A stretch of DNA of 64,000 nucleotides from an uncultured bacterium (GTDB lineage Bacteria; Desulfobacterota; BSN033; UBA1163), in NCBI GenBank assembly GCA_938002255.1, contig CALLAL010000001.1:1-64000 (forward strand), written 5' to 3'. Below the pieces are notes generated by a model. The model did no database searches and was not told the DNA's origin. It was given only the letters and a program-made list of their open reading frames with translations. The translations under genes and the position numbers were made by a program. Shown one piece after another: positions 52,252-61,032 of the stretch; the stretch's first letter is position 1; every line of letters begins with the position of its first letter.

Positions 52252-53454
52252 CTATAGTTCTCTTTCAATGACGGTGGCGACCCCCTGGCCGCCGCCGACA
52301 CAGGCATTGGCAAGGCCATAACGTCCGTCCTTCACTTTCAGGATTCGTGCAAGTGTTCCCACCAGGCGGGTGCCTGTGGCTCCCAAGGCATGTCCGATGG
52401 CTGTGCCTCCTCCCATCACATTGACCCGCTCTGGATCGATCCCTAACTCCTTAATGCAGTTGAGAGCCACAATGGCAAAGGCTTCATTGATCTCCCAGTA
52501 ATCGATGTCCTTGACCTCCAACCCTGCCCTTTCAAGAGCGATACGGCTGGCAGGAACCGGTCCGATTCCCATGATGGTCGGGTCCACACCAGCGAACCCC
52601 ATGGAGCGGATGGTCGCCATTGCCGGGATCCCTTTCTTTTGAGCTGTCTCCTTAGACATTAAGATCATCGAAGCTGCCCCTGCATTGAGAGGAGAGGAGT
52701 TGCCTGCCGTAATCACTCCATCGGATTTAAACGCCGGCTTCAAATCTCTCATCCCTTCAAGCGTTGCATCGTCCCGAACGGTCTGATCCCGGTCCACCAC
52801 AATTGTCTTACCGTCAGCCTGTTCGGCTTCAACAGGAAGAATCTCACCTTTAAAAAAACCCTCCATCTGAGCTTTAGAGGCTAACTGATGGGCACGAGTT
52901 CCCCAACGATCCATCTCCTCTTTTGTAAACTGGGTCAGACTGAAGAGCTTTTCTGCGGTAAGGCCCATGTTGGTAGAGGTGACCATGTCCCAGTGTTGGT
53001 AGGCCGGGTCAGTAAAGAGGGAGGGGTTCAAAGAAACAATTCCCTTCTCTTTAAGGGGAGCACCCATGGGAACTCGAGTCATATGTTCGAATCCGCCTAC
53101 CATCACGATATCTGCGTTGCCGGTGGCAATCTCCATAAAACCGATGTGGATAGCTGCCATTCCAGACCCGCATTGCTGGTCTACAAATTTGGATGGGATC
53201 TTCTCAGGTAGATTGGCTAAAAAGAGAGGGATTCGGCCACCGTAGGTCCATTGTTCGCTCACGCCGTAAGCGGACCCGATGATAAAGTCGTCAATTTCTT
53301 CTGCCTTAATTCCGGTCCGTTGAATCAGCTCGGGAAGAAGTTTTGCCATCAGTTCATCGGCTCTCAATTTGTGAAACCAGTCCCGTGCCGGGTCATTCGG
53401 TCTGGATCGGGAGAGCGCTGTTCTTAGATACCCGGCAATCACCACTTCTCTCAT
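52252..53454 (-). CDS. thiolase (acetyl-CoA acetyl/acyltransferase)
   Basis: A 400-aa thiolase. Cys95 is in VDQQCGSGMAAI, His in GGGTAIGHALGATGTR, and the second Cys in ACVGGGQGVATVIE. It overlaps the upstream isomerase gene by 4 bp and precedes the fadB-type gene by 12 bp. With AbfD and the hydratase-dehydrogenase fusion it can complete conversion of crotonyl-CoA to two acetyl-CoA. Confidence 0.95.
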   Translation of the reverse strand: MREVVIAGYLRTALSRSRPNDPARDWFHKLRADELMAKLLPELIQRTGIKAEEIDDFIIGSAYGVSEQWTYGGRIPLFLANLPEKIPSKFVDQQCGSGMAAIHIGFMEIATGNADIVMVGGFEHMTRVPMGAPLKEKGIVSLNPSLFTDPAYQHWDMVTSTNMGLTAEKLFSLTQFTKEEMDRWGTRAHQLASKAQMEGFFKGEILPVEAEQADGKTIVVDRDQTVRDDATLEGMRDLKPAFKSDGVITAGNSSPLNAGAASMILMSKETAQKKGIPAMATIRSMGFAGVDPTIMGIGPVPASRIALERAGLEVKDIDYWEINEAFAIVALNCIKELGIDPERVNVMGGGTAIGHALGATGTRLVGTLARILKVKDGRYGLANACVGGGQGVATVIEREL

Positions 53455-54245
53455 CTTCCTTTCTCCTTGGTCTTAAATTTCATTTGGTTCAATAATTGCT
53501 CGAGAGCTCGTCGATGTTCCTCGGTGTTCATACAATCCATGAATGCCGACCGTTCGACCTGGATGACCTGATCGAGGGTCGATTGCATTCCATGGCGGAG
53601 AATTTCTTTCGATTTTTGAATGGCTGGAGCAGGCATCGACGCAATCAGTTTAGCCATCTTCTTGGCTTCGGGGATCAATTGTCGGTGAGGGAGGATACGG
53701 TCAATCGCTCCCATTTCCAAGGCCTCTCGGGCGTCAAAGGGTCTGGCCGTAAAGATCAATTCTGCAGCCTTGCCATATCCGATCAGACGGGGCAGGAAGT
53801 AGGTGCTGCAGAATTCTGGAGTCACTCCGATCCGAACAAAAGCACAGCTAAAGACCGCCCTTTCTGAAGCCAAGCGGATATCACACGTAAGAGTGACTGT
53901 AAATCCAAAGCCATATGCAGGGCCATTAATAGCCGCGATTAGGGGCTTAGGATAATGGATAAACGCCCTTGGAAAATCGAGCGAACCGAACCTGAATTTC
54001 CTTCTCTGAGATAGGTCCTCCTGTTGTGCTTCGATAAATCGATTCAGATCTGCTCCTGCGCAGAACCCCCGACCCCGACCGGTAAGTATCAATACCTTTA
54101 TCTCTTCATCTTCCTCTGTTTCCCTAAGCGCCCGAATCAGTTCGTTTTTCATCGTCTCGCTCAGGGCATTGAGCGCTTTGGGCCTGTTCAAATAGATCAA
54201 AGCGATATCCTCTTCCTGGACCAGTTCGATCTCTTCATAGGGCAT
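53451..54245 (-). CDS. enoyl-CoA hydratase/isomerase-family protein, probably isomerase
   Basis: A 264-aa crotonase-fold protein. The oxyanion motif FCAGADLNRF is present. Of the two acids used by hydratases, the first is missing (AYGFGFTVTL, Phe115 at that place), while Glu144 (VTPEFCSTYF) remains. This one-glutamate pattern is that of delta3-delta2-enoyl-CoA isomerases and PaaG-like enzymes. An isomerase next to AbfD would move the double bond of vinylacetyl-CoA or longer 3-enoyl-CoAs into conjugation. It starts 11 bp after abfD and overlaps the thiolase. Confidence 0.85.
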   Translation of the reverse strand: MPYEEIELVQEEDIALIYLNRPKALNALSETMKNELIRALRETEEDEEIKVLILTGRGRGFCAGADLNRFIEAQQEDLSQRRKFRFGSLDFPRAFIHYPKPLIAAINGPAYGFGFTVTLTCDIRLASERAVFSCAFVRIGVTPEFCSTYFLPRLIGYGKAAELIFTARPFDAREALEMGAIDRILPHRQLIPEAKKMAKLIASMPAPAIQKSKEILRHGMQSTLDQVIQVERSAFMDCMNTEEHRRALEQLLNQMKFKTKEKGR

Positions 54246-54256
54246 CTTTTTTTCCT

Positions 54257-55735
54257 CTATGGGTTGGGTTTTTTGTCCTGGATACCTGCCAATCGCTTCA
54301 CCATTTTCTTTCGGGATTCGATATCATATTGGGAGGTGATCGCAATGGCTTCCATCACTGGGGAACCGCCTCCATGGTAGGATCCCATGAGATGGATCCC
54401 TCCACTCGCAGAACAGAGAATGTCTCCAATATAACGCCATAACTGAGCAGCGTCTTCCGGGTGGACATTGGGGTTGCGGGTAATATATTTGTAGAGCAGG
54501 TCCCTTGTTTCCGGATTGACGAAATCCCCTTCGTAGGGAAAGGTTGCAGGAATCCCGCCTGCAATGTCGCATAAAATCTCTGCCTCACGATAGACCGCCT
54601 CCCCTGTTAAGCATCTCCCCACATTGGCATAGATCGAATGAGGGATATAACTTCCTGGGCCATAAGGGATGAATCCCACTCCAGGAACATAGAGCTCTGG
54701 TTTTGCCAGCTCCGAAGCAGTAAAACCGGCTGCATAACCTAATTCAGAAACACGGATAATTTCCGCCAGTTTGTCTCTCACATGAGAGGCCTTGGCTATC
54801 CCATTATATTCGGCTGCCAGCGCAACAGCTCCCAACATTAAGTCACCGAGAGCCGGTTTGCAACCGGAATAACTGTGGCGATGGAAAAGGGCAAAAAGGA
54901 GAGCACATGCCCCTCCATGGAGGGTCTCTCCACAGAGGAAGACTCTTTCCCAAGGGACAAAACAGGTGTCGAAGATGACATAGGAGTCCGTATAGCCCGG
55001 TGAAAATCCCCTCTTGAAGTGTTGCCGTTCTCTCAAATTGTGGACCGAGACGATCTGTTTAATCCCTTCCCAGTCTGCAGGAAGGGCAAAGGCCACAGCC
55101 CAATCCTTTTCTTCAGGCAGGAGGGCTCGGGTGGGAACGACCAGGATTTCATCAGCCACAGAAGCCTCTGAAATATGGAGCTTGGACCCTCGAACCACAA
55201 TCCCATCACTCTTTCTCTCCACGACACGGACATAGAGGTCCGGATCTTTCTGTTCACTGGGCCGTTTCATCCGATCGCCTTTGACGTCCGTTTGGGCACA
55301 ACATCCGACCAGGTCTTCCTTCTGAAACCTTTCGAGCCATCTGACGAAATTCTGATGGTATTGAGTGGCTCCGTTGTTCTGCTTATCGGCTTCATAGGAG
55401 ACATTATAGATGGCGTTGGTTGCATCGATTCCCATACATCTCTGAATACATCCACCAGCCACCTGACAGAGGAGCCGAGTCATATCCTGCTTCTTATGCA
55501 GGTCCTCCTTGCTGTAATGAATATTGCAGAATCGGTTAATCTTTTGTCCGGTCAGATGGGAGGTTGCGGTGCAGAGCCCTTCATATGTTGGGTCAGCGGC
55601 ATAATCAAAGGTTAAGCTCATGGTCTGGATCGTTGGCATCTGACTCTCATCATCCCGGTCAATTTTCTCACCATTCAGATAGAGATTCCTCCGCATCTTT
55701 CGCAATCCTTCGAGGTACTGCTCTTTGGTTCTCAT
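54257..55735 (-). CDS. abfD: 4-hydroxybutyryl-CoA dehydratase/vinylacetyl-CoA isomerase
   Basis: A 492-aa flavin and [4Fe-4S] enzyme that dehydrates 4-hydroxybutyryl-CoA to crotonyl-CoA by a ketyl-radical route and isomerises vinylacetyl-CoA. The cluster ligands known in Clostridium aminobutyricum AbfD (Cys99, Cys103, His292, Cys299) have matches with the same spacing: Cys96, Cys100 (GGCIQRCMGID), His285 and Cys292 (HRHSYSGCKPALGD). The ligands separate it from the related flavin hydroxylases of the HpaB family, which lack the cluster. Its ATG overlaps the TetR stop (ATGA), so it is the first enzyme of the operon. The natural substrate may be a longer 4-hydroxyacyl-CoA. Confidence 0.92.
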   Translation of the reverse strand: MRTKEQYLEGLRKMRRNLYLNGEKIDRDDESQMPTIQTMSLTFDYAADPTYEGLCTATSHLTGQKINRFCNIHYSKEDLHKKQDMTRLLCQVAGGCIQRCMGIDATNAIYNVSYEADKQNNGATQYHQNFVRWLERFQKEDLVGCCAQTDVKGDRMKRPSEQKDPDLYVRVVERKSDGIVVRGSKLHISEASVADEILVVPTRALLPEEKDWAVAFALPADWEGIKQIVSVHNLRERQHFKRGFSPGYTDSYVIFDTCFVPWERVFLCGETLHGGACALLFALFHRHSYSGCKPALGDLMLGAVALAAEYNGIAKASHVRDKLAEIIRVSELGYAAGFTASELAKPELYVPGVGFIPYGPGSYIPHSIYANVGRCLTGEAVYREAEILCDIAGGIPATFPYEGDFVNPETRDLLYKYITRNPNVHPEDAAQLWRYIGDILCSASGGIHLMGSYHGGGSPVMEAIAITSQYDIESRKKMVKRLAGIQDKKPNP

Positions 55736-56352
55736 CTTTTCTGGATTCCTTTCTTTGCAGGACCCCTCAAACCCTCCAGGGCAAACTTAAAGATGAAATC
55801 CACAAGGTCCCCTACGGTTGAGCCCTTTTTGGGATGAAACCAGATTCGGGTTCGAGTGATCATAGAGGCAATCATAAACCCTGCCAGCTTGACGTCCACT
55901 TCGGAAAACTCTCCTGCCTCAATCCCACGGTAAATAATTGTACGGATAATTCGATCATAGGTGTCTCGATAGTCAATGATCTTTTTTCGTTTTTCGGGCG
56001 AGAGATTGTCGAGGGCAACATCAAACAATAGCCTGGATGATCTCCGATAACTTAATGTTACCTTGAGGTGGCATTCAATCAGATACCTCAATTGTTCGAT
56101 GGGACTGGTTTGATCATCGTCTTCGAGGTGCTGAATGGGGCGGATGATCTGTTCCATCTCCTCCCGGAGGACCTCAAAGAGGATTTCCTCTTTGTCAGAG
56201 AAGAAATTGTAGATATTGGCCGGTTTACAGCCATAGGAGAGTCCAATATCCCTCATGCTGGTTGCCCGATACCCCTTCTCCCAGAAGAGTTTTCGAGCCG
56301 TTTCCAGCATTTTTGCCCGCTGAACTCCAGGTTTCGTTTTCTGATTAGCCAT
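55732..56352 (-). CDS. TetR-family repressor of the abfD operon
   Basis: A 206-aa regulator. The helix-turn-helix reads GYRATSMRDIGLSYGCKPANIYNFFSDKEEIL (about residues 27-58), followed by a TetR_C-type ligand domain with an R-rich helix (IKAGEFSEVDV-type segment). ATG 56352 is preferred over a TTG at 56358. It is the first gene of the abfD-thiolase-fadB-liv run. Upstream lie a TTGACA/TAGATT promoter and the palindrome ATTAATG-N6-CATTAAT, repeated before the acyl-CoA dehydrogenase operon, so it probably represses both and is relieved by an acyl-CoA. The effector is inference. Confidence 0.88.
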   Translation of the reverse strand: MANQKTKPGVQRAKMLETARKLFWEKGYRATSMRDIGLSYGCKPANIYNFFSDKEEILFEVLREEMEQIIRPIQHLEDDDQTSPIEQLRYLIECHLKVTLSYRRSSRLLFDVALDNLSPEKRKKIIDYRDTYDRIIRTIIYRGIEAGEFSEVDVKLAGFMIASMITRTRIWFHPKKGSTVGDLVDFIFKFALEGLRGPAKKGIQKR

Positions 56353-56396
56353 CTTCAATCGATCTTCATGAGGAAGGAGGGATAAACCGATATCTT

Positions 56397-56443
56397 ATTA
56401 ATGAACGACCATTAATCTACTGCATCGGTTTATAACTTGTCAA
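56397..56443 (-). promoter_or_regulatory. tetR-abfD promoter with TetR operator
   Basis: Reading leftwards, TTGACA (56443-56438), an 18-bp spacer and TAGATT (56419-56414). The 20-bp palindrome ATTAATG-AACGAC-CATTAAT (56397-56416) overlaps the -10 box and start region. The identical palindrome, in the same position relative to its promoter, is at 62905-62924. Confidence 0.8.
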
Positions 56444-56462
56444 GTTAAAAATGGCGTTTCTC

Positions 56463-56688
56463 GTAACCCCTCAGTTAAAGAAATAAAAAAGGGCTGGGAG
56501 GGTGCTTCGGAAAAACCTTGAAGCGAAACCTCTGTTCGTCAAAACGACCCCATCTGATTCAAAAAAATCCGATTCAAAGGGCATGAGGGCCCCGATGAGG
56601 GTAACCTTTGATAACCGCTTTTCAAGGTTTTGGAGGGGGAACGTTCCAACCCTTTTAAACCGAAAACACAACTTAACTGAGGGATTAC
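56463..56688. mobile_element. 226-bp MITE-like element, copy B
   Basis: Terminal repeats GTAACCCCTCAGT (56463-56475) and ACTGAGGGATTAC (56676-56688) with one mismatch. It is inverted relative to copies A and C but the same length. The palindrome GGAACGTTCC is present. Its left end is 19 bp from the -35 box of the tetR promoter. A frame from GTG 56502 (VLRKNLEAKPLFVKTT...) is open across most of the element. Confidence 0.85.
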
Positions 56689-56735
56689 TGTTTCTCTTCA
56701 ACCCACCTTCGGCGTATTGAGATTTGTGGCCTTGT

Positions 56736-57605
56736 CTATTTGGGAAGACGTTTGCCTTCAGGAGAGTATTGATAAAAACCCCTCCCAGATTTTTTCCCTA
56801 AACGCCCCTCGGCCACCATTCGTTCAATCAAATCTGACCGAGGAGCAAGAAGGGTTTCTCCGAGGGCTCTCATGCTTTGGCTGACTCGTGCACAGGTCTC
56901 CAATCCTGCATTGTCCGCAATTTCAAAGGGGCCGACGTTCCATCCATACCCAAGCCGCATACCGATGTCCACCTCTTCAGGGCTGACCATTCCTTGATCC
57001 ACTAAGTCCACGGCCTCTCGAAAAGCAGCAGAGAAAATTCGATTCAACACAAAACCCGGGATGTCTCGTTGGACCCGAATAGGGATTTTCCCGAGGGAGT
57101 GGACAAAAGCAACTCCTCGTTCAAAAACCTCTTCAGACGTTTTCTCCCCTTTGACCACCTCGACCACCCCCATCATGGGCACAGGTCCGAAGAAATGCAA
57201 CCCTAAAACCCTCTCGGGATAACTCGTCCTTTCAGCAAGGCGTGTGATGGGGATGGAAGACGTGTTGGTTGCCAGTGGAGTTTGAGGCCTTGAAATTCGA
57301 TCAAGATCCTGAAAGAGTGTACGCTTCACCCCTTCGTCCTCGATCACTGCTTCGATCACCCAATCTACCTCAGAGACGCGACTGAGATCTTTCTCCGCTG
57401 AAATCCGGGTGAGCACACTCACGGGGGATTCTTTGAGAAGGCCCTTTGCATAAACCCTCTCCACGGACCAACGGATTTGCTCAAGAGCTCTTTCGAGGGC
57501 CGAAGCCTCTATGTCCATCAGATAGACCTGATATCCTGCCTGGGCAGAGACCTGGGCAATTCCCGATCCCATAAATCCTGAACCTACGACCAGAATTTTC
57601 TCCAT
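56736..57605 (-). CDS. 3-hydroxyacyl-CoA dehydrogenase (3-hydroxybutyryl-CoA dehydrogenase type)
   Basis: A 289-aa NAD-dependent dehydrogenase with a single catalytic core. The cofactor motif is LVVGSGFMGSGIAQVSAQAGY at the N-terminus. GLHFFGPVPMMGVVEVV holds the catalytic His, where the second Gly replaces the usual Asn of HFFNP. The helical dimer domain ends at GKKSGRGFYQY. ATG 57605 is chosen; an upstream frame to 57797 runs through the end of the preceding gene. It is the last gene of the acyl-CoA dehydrogenase operon, 43 bp after its neighbour, and faces MITE-like copy B. Confidence 0.92.
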   Translation of the reverse strand: MEKILVVGSGFMGSGIAQVSAQAGYQVYLMDIEASALERALEQIRWSVERVYAKGLLKESPVSVLTRISAEKDLSRVSEVDWVIEAVIEDEGVKRTLFQDLDRISRPQTPLATNTSSIPITRLAERTSYPERVLGLHFFGPVPMMGVVEVVKGEKTSEEVFERGVAFVHSLGKIPIRVQRDIPGFVLNRIFSAAFREAVDLVDQGMVSPEEVDIGMRLGYGWNVGPFEIADNAGLETCARVSQSMRALGETLLAPRSDLIERMVAEGRLGKKSGRGFYQYSPEGKRLPK

Positions 57606-57648
57606 CAATTTTGCTTCCTTACAATCACAGAGACCTGGGGGTGGGTTC

Positions 57649-58773
57649 TTACCCCAGCATCCTCTCAGCAATTCTATCCCGCAGTTCTCCTTCAGTCCCG
57701 AGGTCCACTCCGATGACCCAGGCGTCTCGAAAATAATGTTCAATGGCCTGTTCTGCCATATAACCATAACCTCCGAATATCTGGAGAGCTTCATCAACCA
57801 CCCTCACCAATCTACGACCAACTTCGAGCTGGGTCATGGAGAGAAATTGAGGATCGATTCTCCCCTGATCATACTCGGTGGCAGACTTGTAGGTGAGCCA
57901 GCGGCAGACCTCGATATCCACTGCCATGTCCGCCAGTTTGTGTCGAATGGCTTGAAATTGTGAAAGTCTCTTTCCAAATTGCTCTCTCTGTTTGGCATGA
58001 CCCATGGCCCGATCGAAGGCTCCTTGAGCCGTCCCTAATGCCTGAGCGGCACTACGAAGCCCCATTCCCTGAAGGCCATAAGACGCCTGAACCAATCCTT
58101 CTCCTTCTTTTCCGACTCTATTTTCAAGACCAACCTGGACCTCTTTGAGAGCGACATCTCCAAAAGGGATCATCCTTAGCCCCAACTTCTCAAGGGGATG
58201 GATGAGGAGCCCTGCCTGTTGTCGATCAATGACTAAAGTGATCCATCCCTCTGTCGAATCTTTGCAGAGGATGACCAGCCAATCTGCAAGGGTGGCATTT
58301 GCTACAAACCTTTTTTCTCCTCGCAGGAGATATCCCTCCTTCTTTTTCTCGGCAAGGGTGGAGAGAGATGAGAGGTCGTAAGGATCCTCCGATTCAGAAA
58401 AGGCAATACTCATTCGTTTCTCTCCCCTTGTCACTGGAATCAAAAAGCGTTGCTTCTGCTCTTTCGAGCCAAACGTTAAGATGACCTCCGATCCAAGGTC
58501 AACGAAACTCAAAGCACTTCCGATCCCCGAATCGACCCGACAGAAGGCTTCGGTCAAGAGGACATTCTCGAAAAAACCGAACCCCTGACCTCCGAATTCC
58601 TCCGGATAATAGATTCCAATGAATCCTAATTGAGCTGCCTTCTTCCAGAGAGAGTCTGGAGACTTTCCTTCCCGATCCAGTTCAAACGCGAGATCAGGAT
58701 CGAACTCTCCCAGAGCAAATTCCCTGCCGGCTCTCTGGATATCCTTTTGTTCGTCCGTTAGTTCAAAATCCAT
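57649..58773 (-). CDS. acyl-CoA dehydrogenase lacking the canonical catalytic Glu
   Basis: A 374-aa FAD enzyme of the acyl-CoA dehydrogenase fold (FGGQGFGFFENVLLTEAF, KRFVANATLADWLVIL, KQREQFGKRLSQFQAIRHKLADMAVD, QIFGGYGYMAEQAIEHYFRD). At the usual YEGT position it reads VDLGTEGE, so the base Glu is Leu358, and no helix-G Glu of the isovaleryl-CoA dehydrogenase kind is seen. Asp92 (SFVDLGSE) is a candidate base, as cyclic acyl-CoA dehydrogenases are reported to use non-canonical acids. It may act on a cyclic or branched acyl-CoA, or be non-catalytic. It follows another dehydrogenase gene by 51 bp. Confidence 0.85.
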   Translation of the reverse strand: MDFELTDEQKDIQRAGREFALGEFDPDLAFELDREGKSPDSLWKKAAQLGFIGIYYPEEFGGQGFGFFENVLLTEAFCRVDSGIGSALSFVDLGSEVILTFGSKEQKQRFLIPVTRGEKRMSIAFSESEDPYDLSSLSTLAEKKKEGYLLRGEKRFVANATLADWLVILCKDSTEGWITLVIDRQQAGLLIHPLEKLGLRMIPFGDVALKEVQVGLENRVGKEGEGLVQASYGLQGMGLRSAAQALGTAQGAFDRAMGHAKQREQFGKRLSQFQAIRHKLADMAVDIEVCRWLTYKSATEYDQGRIDPQFLSMTQLEVGRRLVRVVDEALQIFGGYGYMAEQAIEHYFRDAWVIGVDLGTEGELRDRIAERMLG

Positions 58774-58824
58774 TTTCAGCCCCTTCTGGCATCAAATTGA
58801 TCATCCTTCCCCCATCCACAATCG

Positions 58825-59967
58825 TCAGAGTCCCAGGCCTGCGGCTATCACCAGATGTTGAATTTCCGAGGTTCCCTCTGGAATTTTGCTCAGCCTTCCA
58901 TCCCGAAGAAACCGCTGGACTGGGTTGTCCATCATCACTCCATAATTCTTTTGAATAAGCATTGCTTTTTGGACGATGGTCTGGACGGATTCACTGCAAA
59001 AAAGTTTAACCACAGAGGCGTCTTTCATCGAAGCCAGACCCTGATCGAAAAGCCAGGCTCCCCGAAAGGTCATATACCGCATGGCTTCCAGCGTCATCGC
59101 CATCTCTGCCAGGATAAATCGGATCGCCTGAGATTTTGAGAGAGGTTGGCCCTGCCTCTTCGTTCTTTTAACGTAAGAGAGGATGGCTTCAAAGGCCGCC
59201 TGCCCGACCCCTGTGCTCCTTGCACCATAGGTGAGCCTACCTGATTTTAGCGTCTGTTCTAATTGGCCCAATCCTCCTCCTTCCTCTTCCCCAAGCATCC
59301 TCTCTTTTGGAACGTAACAGTCGTCGAAAGCCAGTTCTGCTGTGTCTGAAGAATGGTTGCCGAGTTTTTTCAATTTTTTGACGACTGAGAATCCAAAATC
59401 ATCACGTTCCACTACAAAGAGGTTGATGCCCACCCCACGCTTTGAAGGATCGGTGTAAGCGGCAACCGTTACAAAATCACAGATCGTTCCATTGGTGATA
59501 AACGTTTTCAGACCATTGAGTCGGTAACCTCCCTCTTGCCGAAGGGCCGTTGTGCGGATGCCTGAGGCATCTGATCCAGCATTGGGTTCGGTCAAGGCAA
59601 AAGCCCCTATCTTTTCCCCTCGGACAGCAGGGGAGAGATAATTTTGCTTCAGCTTTTCGGAACCATAATGGAGAATAGGGTCTGTGGCAAGGCCTCCATG
59701 GACCATGATGCCTGCACCGATTCCCACACAGATTCGGTTCAGTTCCTCTACAGCAATACATTCAGAGACTTTATCGAGACCCGGCCCCCCATATTCCTTC
59801 GGACAACGGAGACAGAGAAGATGTTCTTTGCCAAGGATTGGGTAGAGCTGGACTGGAAAGGTTTCTTTCCGCTCATACTCCTCAACCAACGGGCTAACCT
59901 CCCTCTCATAAATGGCTCGAACCTTCTTCTGGAAGGTTCTTTGTTCGTCATTCAGTTCGTAAAGCAT
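58825..59967 (-). CDS. acyl-CoA dehydrogenase
   Basis: A 380-aa FAD enzyme that introduces an alpha-beta double bond into an acyl-CoA and passes electrons to ETF. Motifs are [51 protein letters not shown] and [14 protein letters not shown]. The catalytic Glu364 lies in [11 protein letters not shown]. It is the middle gene of the operon, between the hydratase gene (after a 204-bp repeat-bearing spacer) and the atypical dehydrogenase. The two small dehydrogenases side by side may form a heteromer or act in sequence. Confidence 0.93.
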   Translation of the reverse strand: MLYELNDEQRTFQKKVRAIYEREVSPLVEEYERKETFPVQLYPILGKEHLLCLRCPKEYGGPGLDKVSECIAVEELNRICVGIGAGIMVHGGLATDPILHYGSEKLKQNYLSPAVRGEKIGAFALTEPNAGSDASGIRTTALRQEGGYRLNGLKTFITNGTICDFVTVAAYTDPSKRGVGINLFVVERDDFGFSVVKKLKKLGNHSSDTAELAFDDCYVPKERMLGEEEGGGLGQLEQTLKSGRLTYGARSTGVGQAAFEAILSYVKRTKRQGQPLSKSQAIRFILAEMAMTLEAMRYMTFRGAWLFDQGLASMKDASVVKLFCSESVQTIVQKAMLIQKNYGVMMDNPVQRFLRDGRLSKIPEGTSEIQHLVIAAGLGL

Positions 59968-60000
59968 GGTGACCTCACCTAAATTAAAAATAAAAGCTGT

Positions 60001-60137
60001 GGGTTTGAGGGCTATGGCTAAGAACCCCGTATGGTTAATGGGTTAGGTCATTTGGGTGAATCATTTCACCTTGCCCTTTCACTTAGCCCAAACTGGCTTC
60101 CTAACCCTTGCCCTGACCATAACATCTTACTGCTCAA
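60001..60137 (-). repeat. dispersed intergenic repeat, copy 2
   Basis: The reverse complement shares ordered blocks (GAGCAGT, GTTATGGT, AGGGCAAGG, GCCAGTTT, GGCAAGG, CTTAGCCAT) with the spacer at 5264-5400. It lies between two genes of the operon. No coding content. Confidence 0.5.
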
Positions 60138-60171
60138 GCTCAAGTAGGAGCAACGCAGGAGGTAAGGGCAA

Positions 60172-60954
60172 TTATCCACATTTATATTGTGGTTTTCTTT
60201 TTTCAATGAAAGCACGGACGCCCTCTTTCATGTCTTCTGTGGCCGTCAGATTGGCCCAGAGTTCTGTTTCTAATTCCAATCCTTGCTGGATTGAAAGATC
60301 TCTTGCCCGATTAATCACCTTTTTCCCTGCGAGTATGCCCAGCGATCCCTTCTCAATGATTTTAGCCGCAAGTTCGAGACTGGCTTCCAAGCTCTTTCCT
60401 GGAGAAACGACCTTTTCAATGAGTCCGAGGGAGAAGGCCTCCTGGGCACTGATGATTTCTCCAGTGAAGACCAGTTCTTTTAACTTGCCCAGAGGGAGAT
60501 GAAAGAGCGAGCGGGCGATCCCTCCATTTCCGGGAAAGACCGAAAGGTTGACCTCCGGAAAGCCGAACTTGGCAGTCTCTTCAGCATAGCGAATATCACA
60601 ACAGAGGGCCAACTCCAACCCTCCGCCAAGACAGAACCCATGAATGGCTCCGATCACAGGCCACTGAAAATTTTCAATCATGGAATAGATTTGGTGACTC
60701 CTTGACAGACGCCTTCTGGCAAGATCTGGAGTCAATTCTAAAAAGGATTTGATATCAGCCCCCGCAGCAAAAGCTTTCTCTCCAGATCCACGTAGAATAA
60801 CCGCTCTGATCTTTTCCCTCTGATCGTCGAGCTCCGTGAAGACTTTGGCTAGAGCTTCTTTTGTAGCACCATCCAGGGCATTCATTGGAGGATGATCCAT
60901 GGTGACGATCGCTACCTGACCTCTGATCTCATAGTAGGCACGTTTTTGATCCAT
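60172..60954 (-). CDS. enoyl-CoA hydratase
   Basis: A 260-aa crotonase-fold hydratase that adds water to trans-2-enoyl-CoA. Both catalytic acids are in place: Glu114 (GGGLELALCC) and Glu134 (GFPEVNLSVFPGNGG). The oxyanion motif is AFAAGADIKSFL. It lies between the FadE-type gene (78 bp upstream) and the small acyl-CoA dehydrogenases. It supplies the hydration step for the dehydrogenase encoded at the end of the operon. Confidence 0.93.
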   Translation of the reverse strand: MDQKRAYYEIRGQVAIVTMDHPPMNALDGATKEALAKVFTELDDQREKIRAVILRGSGEKAFAAGADIKSFLELTPDLARRRLSRSHQIYSMIENFQWPVIGAIHGFCLGGGLELALCCDIRYAEETAKFGFPEVNLSVFPGNGGIARSLFHLPLGKLKELVFTGEIISAQEAFSLGLIEKVVSPGKSLEASLELAAKIIEKGSLGILAGKKVINRARDLSIQQGLELETELWANLTATEDMKEGVRAFIEKRKPQYKCG

Positions 60955-61032
60955 TTACTTCTCCTGGTATAATGATCGCAGTGTGTGATCTAGGTTAAAG
61001 GTTAGGAGGGGGGCGCAGGAATGATCACGCGA

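Noticed and set aside
56736-57797. Longer 3-hydroxyacyl-CoA dehydrogenase start at 57797
   Set aside because: The first 64 codons would lie partly inside the preceding acyl-CoA dehydrogenase gene and do not fit the family; the nucleotide-binding motif begins right after ATG 57605.
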